6,415 bases of DNA, taken from positions 1 to 6,415 of the forward strand of contig QKGW01000531.1 of NCBI GenBank assembly GCA_003250275.1, written 5' to 3'. A model generated the notes under the pieces. It did no database searches and had not been told where the DNA came from. It was given only the letters and a program-made list of their open reading frames with translations. The translations under genes and the position numbers were made by a program. This document shows, piece after piece, positions 1 to 4,958 of this stretch (position 1 is its first letter; every line of letters starts with the position of its first letter). This DNA comes from Alphaproteobacteria bacterium. Lineage in GTDB: Bacteria; Pseudomonadota; Alphaproteobacteria; Rhodospirillales; Rhodospirillaceae.

Positions 1-605
1 TCGACGCCCATGCCGTAGGCGCCCGAGTGCTCGCGCACGATGTCCATCACGCCGTCGTAGGTGTCGCGGCGCGCCCAGTCGCGCTGCCATTCGAGCAGCA
101 CCTGCTGCCAGGTCATCGGCACCACGCCGGCCTGGATCATCCGCTGCATCGAATAGTCGTGGGCGTCCTTCGAGGTGCCGCCCGAGGCGTCGGCGACCAT
201 GTAGATCTCGTAGCCGCCTTCGAGCATCGCGGAGAACGCGAAGGAGTTGTTGCACACCTCGGTCCACAGGCCCGAGACCACCACCTTGGTGCGGCGGTTG
301 GTGGCGAGGGCGTCGCGCACCTTGCGGTCGTCCCACGAGTTCATCGAGGTGCGTTCGAGCACCGGCGCGTCGGGGAACACCTCGAGCAGCTCGGGGTAGG
401 TGTAGCCCGAGAAGCTTTCGGTCTCGACCGTGGTGATCGTGGTCGGAATGCCGAACACCTTGGCCGCCTTGGCGAGCGCGACCGCGTTGTTCTTGAGCGC
501 CTGGCGGTCGATCGACTGGACGCCGAACGCCATCTGCGGCTGATGGTCGATGAAGATCAGCTGGCAGTTCTTCGGGGTGAGCAGTTCGAGCTTCGGATTG
601 ATCAT
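1..605 (-). CDS. YcaC-like isochorismatase-family cysteine hydrolase (3' end cut by window edge)
   Basis: 201 residues are visible from an ATG at 605 and the frame runs off the left edge without a stop. The protein resembles the YcaC branch of the isochorismatase-like superfamily, cytosolic cysteine hydrolases that act on amide-type or similar bonds; the physiological substrate of YcaC-type members is not settled. Visible family marks are D20 in LIFIDHQ, R85 before the NSWDD stretch (the position of the basic residue of the Asp-Lys/Arg-Cys triad) and C118 in GLWTEVC, spaced as in YcaC. There is no signal peptide. Family members run slightly over 200 residues, so only a short C-terminal tail should be missing. 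The start is supported by AGGAG (612-616) 6 nt upstream. It lies 13 nt downstream of the alpha/beta hydrolase gene, so co-transcription is very likely. Family assignment is firm; substrate unknown. Confidence 0.9.
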   Translation of the reverse strand, partial: MINPKLELLTPKNCQLIFIDHQPQMAFGVQSIDRQALKNNAVALAKAAKVFGIPTTITTVETESFSGYTYPELLEVFPDAPVLERTSMNSWDDRKVRDALATNRRTKVVVSGLWTEVCNNSFAFSAMLEGGYEIYMVADASGGTSKDAHDYSMQRMIQAGVVPMTWQQVLLEWQRDWARRDTYDGVMDIVREHSGAYGMGV

Positions 606-618
606 CGGTCGCTCCTGT

Positions 619-1449
619 TCAGGACTGGATGAAGGCGAGGAGGTCGGGGTTGATCACCTCGGGGTGGGTGGTGCACATGCCGTGCGGCAGGCCCGGATAG
701 GTCTTGAGGGTGCCGTTTTCGAGCAGTTCGGCGGAGAGCGGCGCGGAGTCCGCGTAGGGGACGATCTGATCGTCGTCGCCGTGCATCACCAACGTGGGCA
801 CGGCGATTGCCTTGAGGTCGTCGGTGAAATCGGTTTCGGAGAACGCCTTGATGCAGTCGTAATGGGCCTTGGCGCCGCCCATCATTCCCTGCCGCCACCA
901 GTTCTCGATCACTCCCTGGCTGACCGTCGCGCCGGGGCGGTTGAAGCCGTAGAACGGCCCGGCAGGGACATCGAGGAAGAACTGCGCGCGGTTGGCGACG
1001 AGGGCGGCGCGGAAGCCGTCGAACACCTCGATCGGCAGGCCGCCGGGATTGTTCGGGGTCTTGAGCATGATCGGCGGCACCGCGCCGATCAGTACCGCCT
1101 TGGCGACGCGGCCCGGTTTGGCGCGGGCGACGTAGCGCGCGACCTCGCCGCCGCCGGTGGAGTGGCCGACGTGCACGGCGTTCTTGAGGTCGAGCGCGTC
1201 GGTGAGCGCGGCGACGTCGGCGGCGTAGGTGTCCATCTCGTTGCCGGTGTCGGTCTGGGTCGAGCGCCCGTGGCCGCGGCGGTCGTGGGCGACGACGCGG
1301 AAGCCCTTCCCGAGGAAGAACATCATCTGGGCGTCCCAGTCGTCGGCGGAGAGCGGCCAACCGTGGTGGAACACCACCGGCGGAGCATCCTTCGCGCCCC
1401 AGTCCTTGTAGTAGATCTCGGTTCCGTCGGAGGTCGTGATCGCTGGCAT
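619..1449 (-). CDS. Alpha/beta hydrolase, non-heme chloroperoxidase / arylesterase family
   Basis: This 276-residue protein has the usual length of cofactor-free haloperoxidases/arylesterases, serine hydrolases that hydrolyse esters and, with short carboxylic acids, can catalyse perhydrolysis (forming peracids that oxidise halides in vitro). The oxyanion-hole motif HGWP is at residues 29-32, the nucleophile elbow GHSTG puts the serine at S97, GDDDQIVP gives D227 and LPHGM gives H256. This triad spacing matches the S98/D228/H257 type known for bacterial bromoperoxidases. No signal peptide is seen, so it is cytosolic. The ATG at 1449 has GAGG (1458-1461) 8 nt upstream. The gene lies 64 nt after the response regulator and 13 nt before the YcaC-like hydrolase. 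A possible RNA hairpin abuts its start codon (separate entry). In vivo the role is more likely esterase or lactonase-like hydrolysis than halogenation, but the sequence does not decide this. Confidence 0.93.
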   Translation of the reverse strand: MPAITTSDGTEIYYKDWGAKDAPPVVFHHGWPLSADDWDAQMMFFLGKGFRVVAHDRRGHGRSTQTDTGNEMDTYAADVAALTDALDLKNAVHVGHSTGGGEVARYVARAKPGRVAKAVLIGAVPPIMLKTPNNPGGLPIEVFDGFRAALVANRAQFFLDVPAGPFYGFNRPGATVSQGVIENWWRQGMMGGAKAHYDCIKAFSETDFTDDLKAIAVPTLVMHGDDDQIVPYADSAPLSAELLENGTLKTYPGLPHGMCTTHPEVINPDLLAFIQS

Positions 1450-1487
1450 CGTCTGTACCTCGTCGGTTGCGGTGTAGGGACAAGACG
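1450..1487 (-). promoter_or_regulatory. Possible RNA hairpin around the Shine-Dalgarno of the alpha/beta hydrolase
   Basis: In the minus-strand transcript CGUCUUGU (from 1487-1480) can pair with ACAGACG (from 1456-1450), giving seven base pairs with one bulged U. The 23-nt loop carries the GAGG ribosome site, and the AUG at 1449 follows the stem directly. It could tune translation of the hydrolase pair. It is seen by eye only; no folding energy was computed and a chance origin is possible. Confidence 0.3.
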
Positions 1488-1513
1488 ATGGGAACGCGGG
1501 AGGGGCGCGCCAA

Positions 1514-2152
1514 TTATCCCGAGGGTTCGGCTCCGTTCGCCTTTGGCATCGCCGCGAGGCGGTCGGCGATGCGCACGAGTTCGGCGAGCGAGCCCGCGCC
1601 CATCTTCCGCATCGCCTGCGCGCGGTGAACCTTGACCGTCACTTCCGAGAGGTCGAGGGCGTTGGCGATCACCTTGTTGGGGTGGCCCTGGGCGACCCAG
1701 TCCATCACCTCGCGTTCGCGCGCGGTGAGGCTTTCGAAGCGGCTGCGCAGTTGCGAGAGCAGCGCGTCGGCGGCGCGCCGCTCGCGGTCGAGCGCGAGGC
1801 CGCGGTGCACCGCGTCGAGGAGGTCCTGATCGCGGAACGGCTTGGTGAGGAATTCGAGCGCGCCCGCCTTCATCGCCGCCACCGACATCGGAATGTCGCC
1901 GTGGCCGGTGACGAACACCACGGGAATGCCGATGCCGTGCGCGCCGAGTTCGCGCTGGAATTCGAGGCCGCTCTTGCCCGGCAGGCGCACGTCGAGGATC
2001 AGGCAGGCGGGGCAATCGGGCCGGTCCCCGGCGAGGAAGGCGTCGGCGTCGGCGTAGCCAACCACGCGGTGCCCGACCGAGCGCAGCAGGCTCGCGTAGG
2101 CGGCGCGGACCTCGGGGTCGTCGTCGATGACGAATACGGCGGTGGCGGTCAT
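1514..2152 (-). CDS. FixJ/NarL-family response regulator (receiver + LuxR-type HTH)
   Basis: This 212-residue transcription factor is the cytosolic output partner of the adjacent kinase. An N-terminal receiver domain (about residues 4-118) has the acidic pocket D11/D12, phosphoacceptor D54 in LILDVRLP, conserved T82 in FVTGHGD and K104 in FLTKPF; this wording is typical of the FixJ/TodT/DctR-like branch. A linker (about 119-138) leads to a LuxR-type helix-turn-helix (about 142-195) beginning LTAREREVM, with recognition-helix region SEVTVKVHR. All phosphotransfer residues are present, so it should be active. The ATG at 2152 overlaps the kinase stop as ATGA, and GGGAG (2160-2164) lies 7 nt upstream, which points to translational coupling. 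Longer readings of this frame upstream run through the kinase gene and are not the start. Target promoters are unknown; the hydrolases downstream and the divergent region 4773-4958 are the nearest candidates. Confidence 0.96.
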   Translation of the reverse strand: MTATAVFVIDDDPEVRAAYASLLRSVGHRVVGYADADAFLAGDRPDCPACLILDVRLPGKSGLEFQRELGAHGIGIPVVFVTGHGDIPMSVAAMKAGALEFLTKPFRDQDLLDAVHRGLALDRERRAADALLSQLRSRFESLTAREREVMDWVAQGHPNKVIANALDLSEVTVKVHRAQAMRKMGAGSLAELVRIADRLAAMPKANGAEPSG

Positions 2153-3741
2153 CGCGGCGCTCCCGTGGCGAGGGGCAGGGCGAAGGCGAACACCGCGCCC
2201 TCGGGCCGGTTGGCCTCGGCCCAGATCCGCCCGCCGTGCGCCTCGATCACCGCGCGGCAGAACATCAGACCCATGCCGAGCCCTTCGGATTTGGTGGTGA
2301 CGAACGGTGCGAAGAACCGCTCGGGACCCGCGTCGCCGAAGCCGATGCCGGTATCCGCCACCGTCACCACCGCCTCGCCGGGCGCGGCCGTCCGCGCGCT
2401 CACCCGCAGCACGCGGGCGCGCCCGGTGACCGGCGCCATCGCGTCGATGGCGTTGGCGGCGAGGTTGGCGATCACCTGGCGCAGCTGCACCGCGTTGGCG
2501 TAGACCGGCGGCAGGCCGGGCGCGAGGTCGGTCTCGACCGCGACGTGGCCGAGGCGCGCGTCGCGTTCGAGGCAGCGCAGGGTTTCGGCAACCAGCGCGG
2601 CGAGGTCGACCGGCGCGCGCGCGGCGACGGGCTCGCCCTTGAACATCGCGCGGATCCCGGCGACGAGTTCGCCCGCGCGGTGGCCGTCGGCGGCGATGCG
2701 CGCGAGCGCGTGGCGCGCCTCGCCGAGGTCGGGCTCGGGGCGGTCGAGCCAGCGCAGGCCCGCGCCCGCGTTGGTGACCATGCTCGCGAGCGGCTGGTTG
2801 ACCTCGTGCGCGATGGTGGCGGAGAGCGCTTCGAGCGCGGTGATGCGCGCGGCGCGGGCGCGCGCCTCGGACACCGTGAGCCGCGCGAGGCGCGCCGAAA
2901 GCGACGTGGTCTCGGCGAGCAGCACGATCAGGATCACGCTCGCGGAGACGAGACCGTAGAACCGCCCGGCCCACCAGCCGAGGCTGAAGCGTCCGCCGGA
3001 GGAAAGGTAGGAGAGCAGCAGCAGCTCGATCGCGAGCGAGATCACCACCACGCCGACCCAGAGATCGAGCGCGGCGCGGCCGCGGCGGACGAGCGCGACG
3101 AGGCAGAGCGCGTAGAGCGTCATCGCGACGAGCGGGACGAAGCGCCACGCCGGGGCGATGTGGCGCGCGTCGAGCATCAGCCGCGGCAGCCACGGCTCGG
3201 CGAGGATCGCGACCGCCGCGACCGCGGCGGCCCCCGCTGCCACCCCGGCGACCACTCCGGCCACCGCGCGCACGGCGGGGCCAGGCGAGGCGGCGAAGGC
3301 GGGGCGGCGGTCGCGCGCGAGCGCGTAGACGAGCACGAACAGCGGGAAGCCGACGCGCCGCGCCGCGGCGATCCAGGCGGTCGCCTGGTACTGATCGGCG
3401 AGCAGCCCCGCCGGATCGAACACGCCGGGGAAGGTGAGCGCCCACGGCGCGACCAGAAGCGCCGAGAACAGATAGCCCGAGGCGAGCGCGAGGATGCCGC
3501 GCGAGCGCTCGATTGCGAACAGCGAAAGCAGCAGCGCCGCGGTGATCAGGTCGTTGACCGTGACCAGCGCGGCGTAGACCGGCAGGAGGATTTCGGTGCC
3601 GTCGAGGGGATGGGTGGCGACCGGCGCGGCGGTAGCGAGCCCAGCGAGCAGGGCCGCGACGACGGTCGCCGCGAGCCGCACCTGGGTGGGGCTCGGCGGC
3701 GAGGTCGAAAGCAGGAGGCCGGAGTCGCTATGGTCCGCCAT
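2149..3741 (-). CDS. Membrane histidine kinase with MASE4-type sensor, FixL/DctB-like core
   Basis: This 530-residue inner-membrane sensor kinase has an N-terminal half with about eight hydrophobic segments (roughly residues 21-43, 54-78, 83-105, 128-142, 158-182, 199-217, 226-246, 261-277). Residues 60-106 (NDLITAALLL, LASGYLF, LTFPGVF) read like a MASE4 membrane sensor domain. A short helical linker (280-308) leads to the HisKA phosphoacceptor H312 in ATIAHEVNQPLAS, then HATPase_c: N-box N430 (NLAANAIDAM), G1 DTGIGF with D463, F-box RFFAPFVTTK (475-484) and G2 GLGMGL (487-492). No PAS, HAMP or large periplasmic domain is visible, so the signal is probably read within the membrane or at short loops. 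The gene ends in a 4-nt ATGA overlap with the FixJ-like regulator, its evident partner. The start at 3741 is chosen because the N-terminal membrane region begins just after it; its ribosome site is weak (GGA only). The frame stays open far upstream, but that stretch overlaps the solute-binding gene. Confidence 0.93.
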   Translation of the reverse strand: MADHSDSGLLLSTSPPSPTQVRLAATVVAALLAGLATAAPVATHPLDGTEILLPVYAALVTVNDLITAALLLSLFAIERSRGILALASGYLFSALLVAPWALTFPGVFDPAGLLADQYQATAWIAAARRVGFPLFVLVYALARDRRPAFAASPGPAVRAVAGVVAGVAAGAAAVAAVAILAEPWLPRLMLDARHIAPAWRFVPLVAMTLYALCLVALVRRGRAALDLWVGVVVISLAIELLLLSYLSSGGRFSLGWWAGRFYGLVSASVILIVLLAETTSLSARLARLTVSEARARAARITALEALSATIAHEVNQPLASMVTNAGAGLRWLDRPEPDLGEARHALARIAADGHRAGELVAGIRAMFKGEPVAARAPVDLAALVAETLRCLERDARLGHVAVETDLAPGLPPVYANAVQLRQVIANLAANAIDAMAPVTGRARVLRVSARTAAPGEAVVTVADTGIGFGDAGPERFFAPFVTTKSEGLGMGLMFCRAVIEAHGGRIWAEANRPEGAVFAFALPLATGAPR

Positions 3742-3749
3742 CGGAGTGT

Positions 3750-3791
3750 CCGGTACGCATCGCTGCCCTGGATATGGGGCCCGAATACCGG
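3750..3791 (-). other. Short inverted repeat between the binding-protein and kinase genes
   Basis: CCGGTA at 3750-3755 and TACCGG at 3786-3791 are perfect 6-bp inverted arms around a 30-nt spacer, which itself holds a small GCCC...GGGC pairing. The element fills most of the 53-nt gap before the kinase gene. It could act as an mRNA processing or stabilising structure that keeps binding-protein message above kinase message. It has no following T-run on the minus strand, so it is not a typical terminator. Weak evidence. Confidence 0.25.
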
Positions 3792-3794
3792 ATT

Positions 3795-4772
3795 TCAGCG
3801 GTTGGCGAGGAAGTCGTCGAGCACCTTCGCCGCATCCGGCCCGGCCTTGGCCTTCCAGTCGGCGAGGGTCGCCTGGGCGGTCTCGCGCAGCGGCGTCATC
3901 ACCGCCGCCGGCGGGTGCTCGTCGATGGTCACGCCGTTCTCGCGCATCCGCACGTAGTTGGCGGCGACGCGGCCCGAAAGCGCCTCCCACTGGTGGGCGG
4001 TGGTGGCGTCGCCCGCCGCGGCAACCGCCGCCTGGGTCTGCGCGTCGAGGGCGTTCCACTTCGCCAGCGATACGGTGCCGAAGGAGAGCGGCACGGCGTA
4101 GGTGATCTCGGAGAAGTGCGGCAGGAACTTCCACAGCTGGCGGCCCGCGCCGCCGTCGCCCGAGGAGAGCACCGCGTTGATCTCGCCGGATTCGAGCTTG
4201 GGCGGCAGGTCGGCGTAGGAAATCACGTTCGCCGAGGCGCTGGTCTTCTTGAACATCTCGGTGCCGGTTTGGTCGTAGGTGCGGATCTTGAGCGCCTTGA
4301 GCGCGTCCGCGCCGTCCACCGCCTTCGCCGACCAGATCCCCGAGGGCGGCCACGGCGTGACGAACAGGAGCTTCTGGCCGCGCGCGGCGAGCTGCTTTTC
4401 GTAGAGCGGCTTGGCCTTTTCGTAGAGCTTGCGCGCGTCCGCCGCCGAAGCGGTGACGAACGGCAGCGAGGAGAGCAGGTACACCGGGCTTTCCGCCGCG
4501 AGCGCGCCGCCGAAGCTGTTGGCCATCGCGTAGCGTCCGTCGGCGACCGCGGCGAGCTGATCCTTGGAGCGCAGGCCCGATTTCGCCGACGGCAGCGGCG
4601 TGACCACCAGTGCGCCCTGGGTGCGCGTGGCCACTTCCTGGGCGAAGAACGCGTCCGCCTCGCCGGGAATGGCGGTGGCGGGATACTCGTCGATGAGTTC
4701 CCAGGTGGTTTGCGCGAGAGCGGGCGGAACGACGAACAACAACGCCGCAAGGGCGAGGCATGGCGTGCGCAT
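3795..4772 (-). CDS. TRAP-type (DctP family) periplasmic solute-binding protein
   Basis: This 325-residue exported protein resembles the DctP family, the periplasmic receptors of TRAP transporters, which mostly bind organic acids (dicarboxylates, keto acids, sugar acids and relatives). An N-terminal signal peptide (residues 1-20, hydrophobic core LALAALLFVVPPALA, likely cleavage after ALA before Q21) precedes a mature protein of normal family length. R164 in LKIRTYDQ sits where the family's ligand carboxylate-binding arginine is expected, followed by the typical SYADLPPKLESGEINAV stretch (about 185-201). The start at 4772 is preferred over an in-frame ATG 20 codons upstream (4832) because it begins the signal peptide directly and has GGAGA (4778-4782) 5 nt before it. 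No DctQ or DctM membrane genes lie beside it. It is instead first in line before a kinase-regulator pair, suggesting a sensory role or a permease encoded elsewhere. The ligand cannot be read from sequence. Confidence 0.9.
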   Translation of the reverse strand: MRTPCLALAALLFVVPPALAQTTWELIDEYPATAIPGEADAFFAQEVATRTQGALVVTPLPSAKSGLRSKDQLAAVADGRYAMANSFGGALAAESPVYLLSSLPFVTASAADARKLYEKAKPLYEKQLAARGQKLLFVTPWPPSGIWSAKAVDGADALKALKIRTYDQTGTEMFKKTSASANVISYADLPPKLESGEINAVLSSGDGGAGRQLWKFLPHFSEITYAVPLSFGTVSLAKWNALDAQTQAAVAAAGDATTAHQWEALSGRVAANYVRMRENGVTIDEHPPAAVMTPLRETAQATLADWKAKAGPDAAKVLDDFLANR

Positions 4773-4824
4773 GGCGGTCTCCGATAAGCGAAAGGGGAAT
4801 GTCACACCTGGGAGCGATATGCCT

Positions 4825-4841
4825 GAATTCAATGCGAATTC
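4825..4841. promoter_or_regulatory. Paired GAATTC dyad, candidate operator
   Basis: GAATTC occurs at 4825-4830 and 4836-4841, separated by AATGC. The 11-nt repeat distance is about one helical turn, so both copies face the same side of the DNA, and together they form a dyad centred on 4833. It is nested inside the larger GGGGAATG/CATTCCCC dyad (4794-4870, centre 4832). This arrangement suits a dimeric regulator. No family is recognised. Confidence 0.4.
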
Positions 4842-4875
4842 GACTTATGCAAAAAATCCGGGCATTCCCCAACGA

Positions 4876-4893
4876 GAATCACGCAACTGTCAC
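4876..4893 (+). promoter_or_regulatory. Possible Pho box upstream of the alkaline phosphatase
   Basis: GAATCAC (4876-4882), a 4-nt spacer GCAA and CTGTCAC (4887-4893) follow the 7-4-7 direct-repeat layout of PhoB sites (consensus CTGTCAT per half). The second half is a near-perfect match; the first matches only at TCAC. It lies 65 nt upstream of the phosphatase ATG, a sensible place for activation under phosphate limitation. A single good half-site may be chance. Confidence 0.4.
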
Positions 4894-4958
4894 GCCCGGA
4901 CGCGCGGCACCCTACGTAAGATCGACGCATTCTCCATTCCCCAAGGAAGAGGCTGAAG

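Larger units (their letters stand above)
4794..4944. repeat. Three copies of CATTCCCC in the divergent region
   Basis: The copies are 4863-4870 and 4935-4942 on the plus strand, where the match extends to the 10-mer CATTCCCCAA (to 4872 and 4944), and 4794-4801 on the minus strand. The outer two each lie just 5' of a gene's ribosome site in that gene's sense orientation: 21 nt before the binding-protein ATG and 16 nt before the phosphatase ATG. The pair 4794-4801/4863-4870 is a perfect 8-bp inverted repeat. They may be operator half-sites or leader-mRNA elements; no known factor is recognised. Confidence 0.6.
4773..4958. promoter_or_regulatory. Divergent promoter region between the binding-protein operon and alkaline phosphatase
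   Basis: This 186-nt region drives genes in both directions and is clearly more AT-rich than its surroundings, especially 4817-4858, with an A6 tract at 4851-4856. It contains three CATTCCCC copies, paired GAATTC palindromes and a Pho-box-like repeat, listed separately. I see no convincing sigma-70 -35/-10 pair in either direction. TACGTA (4913-4918) and TAAGAT (4917-4922) are weak -10 candidates for the phosphatase. Ribosome sites are GGAGA (4778-4782, minus) and AAGGAAGAGG (4943-4952, plus). Confidence 0.8.

Noticed and set aside
1504..1511. GGCGCGCC palindrome between regulator and hydrolase genes
   Set aside because: An 8-bp all-GC palindrome is expected often in DNA of this composition and no partner element is nearby.
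550..1635. Plus-strand frame of 361 codons opposite the alpha/beta hydrolase
   Set aside because: No recognisable protein features. It is antisense to a clear serine hydrolase with an intact triad.
2153..3445. Upstream extension of the response-regulator frame (643 codons in all)
   Set aside because: It overlaps the kinase in another frame. The ATG at 2152 has a proper ribosome site, an ATGA overlap and the normal receiver-domain start.
2236..3957. Plus-strand frame of 573 codons opposite the kinase gene
   Set aside because: Arg/Asp/Glu-rich low-complexity translation typical of the complement of GC-rich membrane-protein codons.
3774..4787. Plus-strand frame of 337 codons opposite the solute-binding protein
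   Set aside because: No signal peptide or domain and composition typical of an antisense shadow; the minus-strand product is a clear DctP-family protein.
4812..4870. Possible sigma-54 -24/-12 promoter on either strand of the divergent region
   Set aside because: TGG...TGC and GCCCGG...TTTTTTGC combinations exist, but the GG-to-GC spacing is off by one or the core bases do not match.
3742..4872. N-terminal extension of the kinase frame up to 4872 (907 codons in all)
   Set aside because: The extra part overlaps the solute-binding gene in another frame and reads as Arg-rich noise. The start at 3741 directly precedes the hydrophobic sensor region.
4851..4872. T6 run on the minus strand as a rho-independent terminator
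   Set aside because: Only a 3-bp GGG/CCC stem precedes it, with an offset, and no gene upstream would need ending there.
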